Assembly (NCBI RefSeq): GCF_000585355.1
Contig: NZ_KK073873.1
Coordinates: forward strand, 2,833,703-2,897,702
Origin: Xylanibacter oryzae DSM 17970
Lineage (GTDB): Bacteria > Bacteroidota > Bacteroidia > Bacteroidales > Bacteroidaceae
DNA: 64,000 bases
Direction of reading: 5' to 3'
The notes under the pieces are model-generated. The model made no database searches. It was given only the letters and a program-made list of their open reading frames with translations, and had not been told where the DNA came from. This document shows positions 51,374 through 60,762 of this stretch, in pieces. How positions within the stretch are numbered: position 1 is the first letter of the stretch; the number at the start of each line of letters is the position of its first letter. Both the position numbers and the translations under genes were made by a program.

Positions 51374-51853
51374 ACAAATTATAACATAAAGTTTGAATTT
51401 AACATTATATTATTGCTTTTTGATGCATTTGGATATTGTTTGTTCGCAAATAGTAAATGAAAACATAATTTTAGATACAAATAGAATTTTTATGAGCATT
51501 TCAACAATATCCATGTGTTGAAAATGTTATTCTACTATTTATATCATATTATATAATGACATTTATTACATGTAAGATAATCGTATTATATACAAACTTT
51601 TTTTTCATCTTTTAAAAACTTTAATTGTAAATTGCCAACCTGATTAAATACTCTTATTATCTTTGTCATACGCATTCGTACTGACATAAAAATGATATTA
51701 CACATTCGTTTCATTTTTCTATTAATTTTAATAATTATTTCAAGGTGCAAAGTTATGTATAATTAATAGGTCTTTCAATCCCCTTTTTATGGTATTTTAG
51801 AATACCGCTAATGTGGTATGTATGTTCTATTTATCTATCAAATCGGCGTTACA
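51374..51853. other. 480-bp very AT-rich gap
   Basis: Between the divergent promoters of the susC operon and the TonB-receptor operon. No gene or clear repeat other than those listed is seen. Confidence 0.3.
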
Positions 51854-51898
51854 TATTTTCCCAATAAATGAGGATTGCACAGTTATAGGATTTGTCGT
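51854..51898 (+). repeat. Shared 44-bp element, copy B, upstream of the TonB receptor
   Basis: TATTTTC, AATAAATGAGGATTGC (51863-51878), variable middle, GATT-TGTCGT. See copy A at 44166-44209. ATTG in the core (51874-51877) could be the -33 of the promoter that follows. Confidence 0.75.
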
Positions 51899-51905
51899 AC
51901 TTTTG
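51898..51905 (+). promoter_or_regulatory. -7 promoter element of the TonB-receptor/hem operon
   Basis: TACTTTTG, 20 bases after the ATTG of copy B and 28 bases upstream of the ATG. Confidence 0.65.
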
Positions 51906-51933
51906 CACCCGCTAAGATAAAAAGATATAAATT

Positions 51934-53994
51934 ATGAAGAGAATAGTGCTGTTATGCTCCTTGTTCGCGGTTTCGAGTATGGTTTTTTCGGAGGTTGAAG
52001 ATACAACAAAAATAATGAAGTTGAAACTAGACGAGGTATTGGTCACGGGTATAAAACAAGAGAAGATAAGTAAGTCGCCATTATCGGCATCGTATGTAGG
52101 CAAAGACTTTATTAATGACAATGAAATAAAGAGCGTAAAGGAATTGAGCAGTTATGTACCAAATTTCTTCATGCCTGATTATGGTTCTAAACAAACGTCG
52201 CCGGTATATATAAGGGGCATCGGATCGAAGATAAATGCTCCGTCTATAGGTTTCTATGTAGATGATATTCCTCATTTTGAGAAATCAGCTTTTGATATTG
52301 ATCTGGCTGACGTGAGTAGCATTGATGTGCTTCGTGGTCCTCAAGGTACACTGTATGGACGTAATGCCATAGGTGGAATCATAAACATACATACGCTATC
52401 GCCTCTCGATTATCAGAATACGAGACTGAAGGTGGGGTATGGCAATTATAATGACTTTGAATCTACAGTATCTAATTATACAAAGTTGAACGACCGACTG
52501 GGATTTTCTGTGATGGGTACTTATCATCAGAACGACGGATACTTTACAAACATGGCCACAGGCAGTAAGGCTGACGACATAAAGAATGGCGCAAGCAGAA
52601 TATCACTGGTATGGAAACCTGCACAGAGGTGGACATTACATATCAGTTCGAGTCTAGACGTATCTAACCAGGGCGGATATCCTTACGGTATTTATAATCC
52701 GGATACGAAAGAATGGGCGGGCGTGAATTATGACTCGTACAGTATGTACAAGCGTACGGTGATATCTTCGGGAATAAGTGCAAAATATGAGGGCAGACAT
52801 ATTATATTCAACAGTCAGACATCTCACCAGTATATCAAAGATCATCAGGGAATAGACCAAGACTTTACGCCTGCAGCGGTATATTATGTAGAACAACGAC
52901 TAAGACAGAACATGTTAAGTCAGGAGTTTACACTAAAGTCGAAAGGTAGTGGTCCATACCACTGGATTGGTGGTCTGTTCTTATTCACACAGAAGGCTAA
53001 GAACTCTCTCGAAATGAGTTATCTTACAAAAAATTACTCCACTCCAAAATATTATGATATCCCTACAAAAGGACTGGCTGTATATCATCAGTCTACCTAT
53101 GACATAAGCAGCACACTGTCCGGTTCGGTTGGCGTGAGATATGACTACGAGCATGCAGAAAACACTTACGAGGCTTACAAACATGTGGTAAATTCGGACA
53201 TTGTCAAGACAGGAGACTCTGAAAGTAAAATGCATTTCAGTCAGTTAACTCCAAAATTCTCTCTGCAAAACTCTTTCGGTCAGAACAATCTGGTATATGC
53301 ATCTGTAGCCAGGGGATATAAGGCAGGTGGATTTAACCAGACTTTTATTACAGACGATGAGAAAAGTTTCAAACCCGAATATAACTGGAATTATGAGGTA
53401 GGCACGAAGTGGCACTTCTTAGACAATAAGTTGTATGCAGAGCTGTGCCTGTTCTATATAGACTGGCGCAATCAGCAGATAAACAAAACGATACCCGGGG
53501 TGGGTAATATACAGCAAAATGCCGGTCATTCTGACAGTAAGGGAGTTGAGTTTACGTTGCAGTCGAATCCCGTTAAAGGTCTTAACATACAGTTGAACTA
53601 CGGTTATACCTATGCCAGATTCCTGGAATACAAGAAGAGTGACACAGAAGACTACTCGCACAAGATGCTGCCAATGGTGCCGCGTAATACATTCGCATTG
53701 AATGCAGACTACTCGATGTACAAAGTACTGAACGTGATAGACCGACTGACATTCAGCGGTTCGTTGGTTGGCGTAGGAAAGATATACTGGAACGAAGACA
53801 ATGCAGTGAGTCAGCCTTTCTATATGACACTGAATATGAAGGTGATGGCTACTGTGGGCCGACTGACGTGTGAGGTGTGGAGCAAGAATATTACAGATAC
53901 TGACTACATAAGCTATTACTTCGTATCAGGAGGTAAGTTTGCCCAGAAGGGTAAACCATTTACTATCGGTACGTCGATAATATTTAATATTTGA
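51934..53994 (+). CDS. TonB-dependent outer-membrane receptor (iron/porphyrin/siderophore type)
   Basis: A 686-residue receptor with a signal peptide (near VFSE), a TonB-box-like stretch (KLDEVLVTGIKQEK), a plug domain (SPVYIRGIGSKINAPSIGFYVDDIP, SIDVLRGPQGTLYGRNAIGGIINI) and a barrel ending FTIGTSIIFNI. Size and the lack of an N-terminal SusC extension mark it as a classic siderophore/haem/vitamin-B12 type receptor. It starts an operon with an MFS transporter, hemN and hemG, so a tetrapyrrole or iron complex is the best guess for its substrate. Confidence 0.92.
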   Translation: MKRIVLLCSLFAVSSMVFSEVEDTTKIMKLKLDEVLVTGIKQEKISKSPLSASYVGKDFINDNEIKSVKELSSYVPNFFMPDYGSKQTSPVYIRGIGSKINAPSIGFYVDDIPHFEKSAFDIDLADVSSIDVLRGPQGTLYGRNAIGGIINIHTLSPLDYQNTRLKVGYGNYNDFESTVSNYTKLNDRLGFSVMGTYHQNDGYFTNMATGSKADDIKNGASRISLVWKPAQRWTLHISSSLDVSNQGGYPYGIYNPDTKEWAGVNYDSYSMYKRTVISSGISAKYEGRHIIFNSQTSHQYIKDHQGIDQDFTPAAVYYVEQRLRQNMLSQEFTLKSKGSGPYHWIGGLFLFTQKAKNSLEMSYLTKNYSTPKYYDIPTKGLAVYHQSTYDISSTLSGSVGVRYDYEHAENTYEAYKHVVNSDIVKTGDSESKMHFSQLTPKFSLQNSFGQNNLVYASVARGYKAGGFNQTFITDDEKSFKPEYNWNYEVGTKWHFLDNKLYAELCLFYIDWRNQQINKTIPGVGNIQQNAGHSDSKGVEFTLQSNPVKGLNIQLNYGYTYARFLEYKKSDTEDYSHKMLPMVPRNTFALNADYSMYKVLNVIDRLTFSGSLVGVGKIYWNEDNAVSQPFYMTLNMKVMATVGRLTCEVWSKNITDTDYISYYFVSGGKFAQKGKPFTIGTSIIFNI

Positions 53995-53999
53995 TATCG

Positions 54000-55247
54000 A
54001 TGAAAAGCTATAGTCTGGTAAAAACAAACAAGAGTATAACACTCGCTACATTCTTTGGACTATATGTGGCGCAGAGTGTGCCGATGAGTTTCTTTACAAC
54101 AGCTCTTCAGGTGCTTATGCGTCAGGCTGATTTCTCATTGACATCAATAGCACTGATGCAACTTATCAAGTTGCCCTGGATATTGAAATTCTTGTGGTCA
54201 CCGTTGGTAGACCGGCGCTGTATAAGTACTGCCGATTATAAGAGGTTCATCATACGGTCGGAAATGGTTTATGCCTTGCTTATCCTTGTAATAGGATTTC
54301 TAGATATAAACACAAACATCCAATTGATACTGCTACTACTTATCTGTTCGTTTGTAGCATCGGCATCGCAGGATATAGCTACAGACGCTCTGGCAATACT
54401 CACATTCAGAAGCGAAAATAAGGGTATGATAAATAGCATGCAGGCAATGGGAAGTTTCGGCGGTGCTCTGATAGGAAGTGGTGTATTGCTTATTATTCTA
54501 CACCAGTTCGGATGGCGTACGGTAACAGTTTGTATGTGCATGATCGTGATGGTGGTCATATTACCGCTTAAGTACAATAAAGGCATACAGGCAGGCGACA
54601 AGAGGGAGACGGTGTATGCCAAACGTGCTGATTTCATATGGTTCTTTTCTCAGAAGGGAATATGGCGACAGGTATGTTTCCTGATACTATACTACTCAAG
54701 TTTTATAGGTATACTCTCGATACTGCGTCCATATCTGGTGGATTTGGGATACGGACTAAAAGAGATTGGATTTATGAGTGGTATATTCGGTACGGCTGTA
54801 GCCTTTGTCGCAGCATATCCTGCCGGGAAACTTATAAAGAAGTTTGGATGCAACACAATACGCATATGGGTTGCGGTACTGATACTTGTATCTACATTAT
54901 ACTTTATGCAGATGTCGTATACACATCCCACAAAGATAGCCCTTTATATCGGGATAATGCTTTTGTGGAGTAGTTATGGTATGGGATCTGTAGTGGTTTA
55001 CACATCGGCAATGGATTGCGTAAGAGCGGGGCGTGAAGGTACCGACTTCACTGTGCAGACTGTGCTGGCTCAATTAAGTGGTATAATAGTAGCATCGGTA
55101 AGCGGACTTGTGGCAGATAGAATGGGATACAGCGGACTGTTCGCAATGGAACTCGCACTAGCCTTTGTGTCACTTATATTTATAGCAATATTCTTTAAAA
55201 ACAAAAAAAGCAAAAATGCTAAGACCGAAAATAATTCAAAAATATAA
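54000..55247 (+). CDS. MFS transporter, RhtX/FptX or AmpG-like
   Basis: A 415-residue inner-membrane protein with 12 hydrophobic segments. It resembles the AmpG/RhtX branch of the MFS (LYVAQSVPMSFFTTALQVLMR, PWILKFLWSPLVDRR, ASQDIATDALAI). RhtX/FptX members import siderophores in one step from the periplasm. It follows the TonB receptor by 5 bases and overlaps hemN by 32, so it should take the receptor's substrate into the cytoplasm. The ATG at 54000 is used; a TTG at 53991 is the alternative. Confidence 0.85.
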   Translation: MKSYSLVKTNKSITLATFFGLYVAQSVPMSFFTTALQVLMRQADFSLTSIALMQLIKLPWILKFLWSPLVDRRCISTADYKRFIIRSEMVYALLILVIGFLDINTNIQLILLLLICSFVASASQDIATDALAILTFRSENKGMINSMQAMGSFGGALIGSGVLLIILHQFGWRTVTVCMCMIVMVVILPLKYNKGIQAGDKRETVYAKRADFIWFFSQKGIWRQVCFLILYYSSFIGILSILRPYLVDLGYGLKEIGFMSGIFGTAVAFVAAYPAGKLIKKFGCNTIRIWVAVLILVSTLYFMQMSYTHPTKIALYIGIMLLWSSYGMGSVVVYTSAMDCVRAGREGTDFTVQTVLAQLSGIIVASVSGLVADRMGYSGLFAMELALAFVSLIFIAIFFKNKKSKNAKTENNSKI

Positions 55248-56583
55248 TGTTCCTGTACCAAGGTATACCAGTTATCCTACAGCAAACAACTTTGGTACTT
55301 ATACCAATGATGAATATCTGAAAGCTGTGGAGCAATCGAACAGTGCTCAAAGCAACCAACTTTCGTTCTATTTTCATATTCCTTTCTGCCGACATCTGTG
55401 TCATTATTGCGGATGCAACTCTTTCGCCATGGGGAGCCCTGAGACCGTAGATGAATACGTAAAGGCTCTGCATAAGGAGATTGATATCATGTTGCCACTG
55501 ATAAACAAAGGTCGCAAGATATCACAGATACACTATGGCGGAGGAAGTCCGACGGCTATAAGCGTAAAGTATATCAGAGAACTTAATGAGCATCTGCTGT
55601 CTGCATTTGATACGATAGACCATCCTGAGATAGCCATAGAATGTCATCCAGGATACCTCACAAGAGAAGACTGGACGATGTTGGCTGAGAGTGGTTTCAC
55701 GCGTTTCAGCATAGGCATACAGGATTTCAACAGGCAGGTGCTTAAGACAGTGAACAGACGCGCTTCGCTTATCAATGAAGAAGAGATATTCGATATACTA
55801 AGGGGCAAAGGGGCTAGAATCAATCTGGATTTTATCTATGGTTTGCCGGTACAGACTATACAGAGTTTTGCAGACACGATAAATCATGCCATACAACTGA
55901 GACCGGATAGGATGGTGACATTCAGTTATGCTCATGTGCCGTGGGTAAACAAACGACAGATGATACTGGAAAAAGCAGGACTGCCGGACAGGGATGAGAA
56001 AATGGGGATGTTTGACAGAGCTTCTTCAATGCTGAAAGAGGCGGGATACAGATCTGTTGGGATGGATCATTTCGTATTGCCTGATGATGAACTGAACAAG
56101 GCATTGGAATGCCATCAGTTGCATCGCAACTTCCAGGGCTACTGTCCGCGAAGAATAACTGCTCAGGTGTATGCCTTCGGTATAAGCGGAATAAGTCAAC
56201 TGGAAACGGCATATGCGCAAAATACGAAAGACATAAAACAATATATAGAGTCGATGTCAAGGGGCAAACTATGTATCAGCAAAGGTTATACTCTCGACAG
56301 ACAACAACAGATAACACGTGAGGTAATAGAAAGTATGATGTGCAACTATCGTATAGACTGGAGGGCATTGGCCGAGCGCTTACATATCACTGTGGATGAG
56401 GCTAAATCAGCTACCGCATATAATGAGGTTAAACTCAGAGAGATGGCTGATGACAGTCTGATAACATTCGATAACAACATGATAGAGATGACAGATACGG
56501 GAACTCCTTTCGTACGCAATGTTGCGGCGAGTCTTGACAGGATGATGGATGACTCGAAACTAAGATTTTCAAAACCAATATAA
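55216..56583 (+). CDS. hemN: Oxygen-independent coproporphyrinogen III oxidase
   Basis: A 455-residue radical-SAM enzyme that decarboxylates coproporphyrinogen III to protoporphyrinogen IX. The cluster is HIPFCRHLCHYCGCNSF (CxxxCxxCxC, the extra cysteine being typical of HemN proper). Also GGGSPTAI, SIGIQDFN, FIYGLPVQT and a C-terminal winged-helix-like HemN_C domain. Presence of the fourth cysteine and full length argue for true HemN rather than HemW. Overlaps the MFS gene by 32 bases. Confidence 0.95.
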   Translation: MLRPKIIQKYNVPVPRYTSYPTANNFGTYTNDEYLKAVEQSNSAQSNQLSFYFHIPFCRHLCHYCGCNSFAMGSPETVDEYVKALHKEIDIMLPLINKGRKISQIHYGGGSPTAISVKYIRELNEHLLSAFDTIDHPEIAIECHPGYLTREDWTMLAESGFTRFSIGIQDFNRQVLKTVNRRASLINEEEIFDILRGKGARINLDFIYGLPVQTIQSFADTINHAIQLRPDRMVTFSYAHVPWVNKRQMILEKAGLPDRDEKMGMFDRASSMLKEAGYRSVGMDHFVLPDDELNKALECHQLHRNFQGYCPRRITAQVYAFGISGISQLETAYAQNTKDIKQYIESMSRGKLCISKGYTLDRQQQITREVIESMMCNYRIDWRALAERLHITVDEAKSATAYNEVKLREMADDSLITFDNNMIEMTDTGTPFVRNVAASLDRMMDDSKLRFSKPI

Positions 56584-56594
56584 TAATATTCGCC

Positions 56595-57992
56595 ATGAAT
56601 GATATAGACATTAAAGTTGATCACAGAGACGTTGTGGTGATAGGAGCAGGACTGACAGGGTTGACTACTGCATATACGCTTGTCCAAAAGAATAAGAACG
56701 TAATGGTACTGGAACGTCAATCCCGAATCGGAGGACAGATACATACTTTCGAGGATAAGGGATATACATTCGAAAGCGGACCGAATACAGGTGCTGTATC
56801 TTATCCGGAGATAGCAGAACTGTTCGAATCTCTTATGCCCGACTGTGTGCTGGAGACTGCACGTGAGGCATCTAAGTGCAGGTTGATATGGAAGGGTAAT
56901 AAATTTCATGCACTGCCTTCGGGACTTATGTCTGCTATAAGTACTCCTCTTTTCACGTGGTATGACAAACTGCGCATACTTGGCGAACCTTTAAGGCGAA
57001 AGGGTACTGATGTCAATGAGACTGTTGGTGAACTGGCCAAGAGAAGATTGGGCGTATCTTATTTCAAATATGCAGTAGACCCATTTGTATCGGGAGTATA
57101 TGCCGGCGATCCTATGCGACTTGTAACACGATTCGCTCTACCAAAATTATATAATCTGGAGCATAACTATGGCAGTTTTGTGAAGGGAGCCATTGCCAAA
57201 TCGAAAGAGAAAAAGACGGAACGTGATCTAAAGGCTACAAAGAAAGTTTTCTCTGCACAAGGTGGTCTGGAGAGATTAGTTGATGCTATGGGCAATAATA
57301 TAGGTGCGGGTAATATTACCCTTGACGTGATGAATATAGATATACAGCCTGAACAATCTGGATGGAGAGTATCTTATAAATCTGCGGATAGTGAGACTCA
57401 CTCCATTACGTGCCGAAAAGTAATAACAACGGTAGGCGCTTATTCGTTAAAGTCGCTTTTATCTTTCGTGGGCCAAGAAGAAATAAACAAAATATGTAAC
57501 TTATACTATGCACCTATTGTACAGGTGAGTGTAGGTATAAATGATGAAGGGCGAAAGATAAGACCATCTTTTGGCGGATTGGTACCATCGTGCGAAGGTA
57601 TGCCAGTGCTTGGTATACTGTTCCCTTCAGATTGTTTCGACGGAAGAGCTCCTGAGGGATGTTCTCTCTACTCATTCTTTATTGGAGGAGTAAAACATCC
57701 GGAGGCAATAAACATGACAGACGGTGAGATAACGGAAACCGTAAAGGCTATGATGCACAAAATGTTGGGATATAATGAAAATGAAGAACCGGATATGATA
57801 CACATATTCAGACATGAAAGAGCCATCCCACAATATGAAATAAGCACAGGCGAACGATTGGAAACCATCGAGAAACTGGAGAATCAATATCCGGGACTGA
57901 TACTGGCGGGGAATATAAGAGACGGAATAGGCATGGCCGATAGGATAAGACAAGCAGTAAGGATAGCAAACGATTGTTGTGTTTGTAATTAA
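56595..57992 (+). CDS. hemG: Protoporphyrinogen oxidase (HemG/HemY-type flavoprotein)
   Basis: A 465-residue FAD enzyme that oxidises protoporphyrinogen IX to protoporphyrin IX. The FAD-binding motif is VVVIGAGLTGLTTAYTLVQ, followed by VLERQSRIGGQIHT. C-terminal GLILAGNIRDGIGMADRIRQAVRIA closes the FAD fold. By sequence it is HemY-like (flavin monoamine-oxidase fold), though the symbol hemG is used for it in this phylum. It follows hemN by 11 bases. Ferrochelatase (hemH) is not in this window. Confidence 0.93.
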   Translation: MNDIDIKVDHRDVVVIGAGLTGLTTAYTLVQKNKNVMVLERQSRIGGQIHTFEDKGYTFESGPNTGAVSYPEIAELFESLMPDCVLETAREASKCRLIWKGNKFHALPSGLMSAISTPLFTWYDKLRILGEPLRRKGTDVNETVGELAKRRLGVSYFKYAVDPFVSGVYAGDPMRLVTRFALPKLYNLEHNYGSFVKGAIAKSKEKKTERDLKATKKVFSAQGGLERLVDAMGNNIGAGNITLDVMNIDIQPEQSGWRVSYKSADSETHSITCRKVITTVGAYSLKSLLSFVGQEEINKICNLYYAPIVQVSVGINDEGRKIRPSFGGLVPSCEGMPVLGILFPSDCFDGRAPEGCSLYSFFIGGVKHPEAINMTDGEITETVKAMMHKMLGYNENEEPDMIHIFRHERAIPQYEISTGERLETIEKLENQYPGLILAGNIRDGIGMADRIRQAVRIANDCCVCN

Positions 57993-58054
57993 TTTGGAAA
58001 AAGAATGTACTAAAATTGTATCTGTAAAGAAAAATGTTAGAAATATAGTATATC

Positions 58055-58062
58055 TAACTTTG
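58055..58062 (+). promoter_or_regulatory. -7 promoter element of the glycosyltransferase unit
   Basis: TAACTTTG, 25 bases upstream of the ATG at 58088. Confidence 0.5.
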
Positions 58063-58087
58063 CTACCGACTAAAAAGATTGTGAATT

Positions 58088-59275
58088 ATGAAAAAGTATT
58101 CATTTCTGTCGGAGCCTATGATTGGTATATTCAACGACTCTTTTCCTCCTATTATGGATGGTGTGGCTGTAGCGGCAAAAAATTATGCTTATTGGTTGAA
58201 TAAGAAAGTGGGCAATACCTGCGTAATAACACCTAACAGTCCTGACGTGGTCTATAATGAGCCTTATCCGGTATATGGATATACGTCGTTGCCGATACCT
58301 TTCAGGAAACCTTACCGTTACGGCTTTCCTTATGTTGACAGGCAGTTTATGCAGAAGATGGAACGTATTCCTTTCAAATTGGTACATGCTCACTGTCCTT
58401 TCTCTTCGGGCACAATAGCGATGCGTGTTGCCAGACAACAGAATGTTCCCATTATAGCGACCTTCCACTCAAAATACAGACAGGACTTTGAACGTATCAT
58501 ACCTAATAAATTTATCGTAGACTATATCATAAAGAATATAATCAAGTTTTACGATATGGCCGACGAGGTATGGATTCCGCAAGCTGATGTAGAAGATACG
58601 ATACGTGAATATGGATATAAAGGTCGCGTGGAGGTCGTTGATAATGGTAATGATTTTACTTCGGATAATGACGATACTCTAACAAAGGAGGCATCAAGAC
58701 ATGAATTGGGACTTTCGGCAGAAGATAACGTATTATTGTTTGTAGGTCAGCACATATGGGAGAAAAACACAGGATTTATTATTAATGCTCTGGAAATACT
58801 GAAAGAGATGCCTTATAAAATGTTTTTTGTAGGTACCGGATATGCAGCAGACGAAATGAAAGAGATGGTTGTACGCAAAGGACTTTCGGGTAAGGTTACT
58901 TTCATCGGACAAATCACTGACAGGGATATACTGAAACGTTACTATGCTGCGGCAGACTTGTTCTTGTTTCCATCAAAATATGATAATGCTCCACTAGTAG
59001 TGAGAGAATCCGCGGCAATGAAGACCCCGTCTATACTAATGGCCGGATCTACTTCGGCAGGTATCATAAATGACGGGTTTAATGGTTTCTTATCACAGGA
59101 TTCTATTTATGATTTCGCAATGACAATAAAAAATCTCATCATGCATAAGGATATTATCGGAAAGGTGGGAATGAATGCATCCAGAACGATTGCCAGGTCG
59201 TGGAGTGATGTGATAGATGAGGTGGAATGCAGATATAATGAAATAATAGACAGAAAATGCGTATATTGCGTATAG
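58088..59275 (+). CDS. GT4-family glycosyltransferase, glycolipid-synthase-like
   Basis: A 395-residue GT-B-fold enzyme of family GT4. N-terminal acceptor domain: IGIFNDSFPPIMDGVAVAAKNYAYWL, VHAHCPFSSGTIAM, ATFHSKYRQDF. C-terminal donor domain: LLFVGQHIWEKNTGFIINAL, VTFIGQ, ADLFLFPSKYDNAPLVVRESAAM (E-x7-E-like). It resembles diacylglycerol glucosyl- or mannosyltransferases (GPI-GlcNAc-transferase-like) that make membrane glycolipids. The next gene, a flippase-like membrane protein, overlaps by 19 bases. Confidence 0.88.
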   Translation: MKKYSFLSEPMIGIFNDSFPPIMDGVAVAAKNYAYWLNKKVGNTCVITPNSPDVVYNEPYPVYGYTSLPIPFRKPYRYGFPYVDRQFMQKMERIPFKLVHAHCPFSSGTIAMRVARQQNVPIIATFHSKYRQDFERIIPNKFIVDYIIKNIIKFYDMADEVWIPQADVEDTIREYGYKGRVEVVDNGNDFTSDNDDTLTKEASRHELGLSAEDNVLLFVGQHIWEKNTGFIINALEILKEMPYKMFFVGTGYAADEMKEMVVRKGLSGKVTFIGQITDRDILKRYYAAADLFLFPSKYDNAPLVVRESAAMKTPSILMAGSTSAGIINDGFNGFLSQDSIYDFAMTIKNLIMHKDIIGKVGMNASRTIARSWSDVIDEVECRYNEIIDRKCVYCV

Positions 59276-60246
59276 CACTCCCTATTGTGATAGGGGTGGG
59301 ACTGACAGCCATAATGTTTCATAAGGAGTTTGACGCGAAGGCTTTCGCACAAATCAGATTTACATGGATGAACATAGCATCGGCTGTACTTGCTATCATA
59401 TTGATGTTCGGTAGAGATCTGGGACTCTCGTGGAGAATGAGACTTATGTGTAGGCCTCACAATCTTTCATGGCCCGATGCTTTAAAAGAAAACATGCTAT
59501 GTGAATTCTCTTCAGCTACGACACCTTCGGCTGTAGGAGGAGCCGGACTAATAGCTTTATATCTTAAGGCTTATGGCATACCTGCCGGTAAGGGGGTGGC
59601 AATAACCATAACAACGGTATTCCTGGACGAACTGTTTCTTATTATTGCATGTCCTGCAATGTTCCTCTTTTTCGGTTCTGCTGAACTTTTCGGAAAATTC
59701 TCAAGTGTTTCTTTTTTCTTTGTTCCTATATATGTCGTTACTGCAATATGGACGGGAATTCTTTATATAGCTATTTTCAAACGTCCGGATTTGATTTGTA
59801 ATATATTGCTTGGTATTTTCAGTATAAGATTTTTAAGGAGATGGCGGCACAAAATAAAGCGATCAACTAAAGATCTGCGTACGAGTGCTAAAGAGATGAA
59901 AAATAAGCCTGCTATATTCTGGACTAAAGCTTTTTTGGCTACATCAATATCCTGGACTTGCAGGTTTCTTGTGGCAGGTGCATTGTTGGCGCCTTTTATT
60001 CCGGTTGGCGCACAGACATTGGCTTTTGCCCGTCAACTGATAATGTGGCTGGTCATGTTGGTAAGTCCTACCCCTGGTGGAAGTGGTATAAGCGAGTATG
60101 TATTCTCTACATATTATTCGAGTATGGTTACCAATGTAAGTGTTATGTTGATGATAACATGCTTATGGAGAATAATCACATATTATGCCTATTTGGCCGG
60201 AGGACTTATAATATTGCCAGGTTGGATTAAAAAGTTCAGGAGCTGA
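59257..60246 (+). CDS. Flippase-like (LPG-synthase TM / UPF0104) membrane protein
   Basis: A 329-residue protein with about eight membrane helices, of the lysylphosphatidylglycerol-synthase transmembrane-domain family without the synthase part. Landmarks: LSWRMRLM, ENMLCEFSSATTPSAVGGAGLIALYLKAYG and VSPTPGGSGISEYVFS. These proteins are thought to move lipids or lipid-linked sugars. Coupled with the glycosyltransferase by a 19-base overlap, so it probably handles the glycolipid that enzyme makes. Confidence 0.87.
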   Translation: MRILRIALPIVIGVGLTAIMFHKEFDAKAFAQIRFTWMNIASAVLAIILMFGRDLGLSWRMRLMCRPHNLSWPDALKENMLCEFSSATTPSAVGGAGLIALYLKAYGIPAGKGVAITITTVFLDELFLIIACPAMFLFFGSAELFGKFSSVSFFFVPIYVVTAIWTGILYIAIFKRPDLICNILLGIFSIRFLRRWRHKIKRSTKDLRTSAKEMKNKPAIFWTKAFLATSISWTCRFLVAGALLAPFIPVGAQTLAFARQLIMWLVMLVSPTPGGSGISEYVFSTYYSSMVTNVSVMLMITCLWRIITYYAYLAGGLIILPGWIKKFRS

Positions 60247-60318
60247 ATCTACGAGTCTTATACGGCTATTCATGGATTACTAGTTGAAGATGTTATTATC
60301 TACAATTAATTTATAACT

Positions 60319-60356
60319 TAAAAAAGGCCAGGAATTGCAAGATGCAACCCCCAGCC
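60319..60356 (-). terminator. Terminator of the dead susD
   Basis: A 14-base stem GGCCAGGAATTGCA / TGCAACCCCCAGCC with G-U pairs and a 3-base loop; on the minus strand it runs into TTTTTT. It lies 36 bases past the susD-remnant stop. Confidence 0.75.
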
Positions 60357-60392
60357 TCAAGACTTCAAATTATTAACCGAAACATGTGTTTT

Positions 60393-60509
60393 TTAGTTCA
60401 TATCATTACCCTTTAGGTTAGGATTATTATTTAGTTCCTCCTGAGGGAATGGATAATACATAGCTTTTTCAGTTCAACCTCCATCTTTTAATGGTTGAAG
60501 GTATTTGCT
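60393..60509 (-). pseudogene. C-terminal remnant of a susD-family gene
   Basis: Reads SNSKYLQPLKDGG, a TGA stop, then TEKAMYYPFPQEELNNNPNL and KGNDMN with stop. MYYPFPQEELNNNPNLK is the usual end of SusD-family lipoproteins. An in-frame TGA stands where TGG (Trp) would be natural. Nothing of the remaining 500 or so codons is found to the right, so the gene was largely deleted. Confidence 0.75.
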
Positions 60510-60762
60510 GTTTGATAAACATAATTATGATGCTTCTTTATTAGATTAAGATTGGTTAGCAATATATAGTTGTGTAAAATTATTGAATTTTATTACATAA
60601 TTACTTATTTTATGTATCACAAAACTTTCATAACGTATCAAAAATATAGTTTATAAGAGATAAACACTTATTTTAAGTTAAAAAGATTGTGTTGACATTC
60701 ATTTTTAGTCTTTATAAGGTGTATCTTTGTATACTGATTTATAAGAAGTAATAAATGATATA
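60510..60762. other. Upstream region of the Dna2-like gene
   Basis: AT-rich, no gene. TATCTTTG at 60722-60729 fits the -7 box 33 bases before the ATG at 60763; TTGACA at 60692-60697 stands upstream at a distance that fits neither consensus well. Confidence 0.45.
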
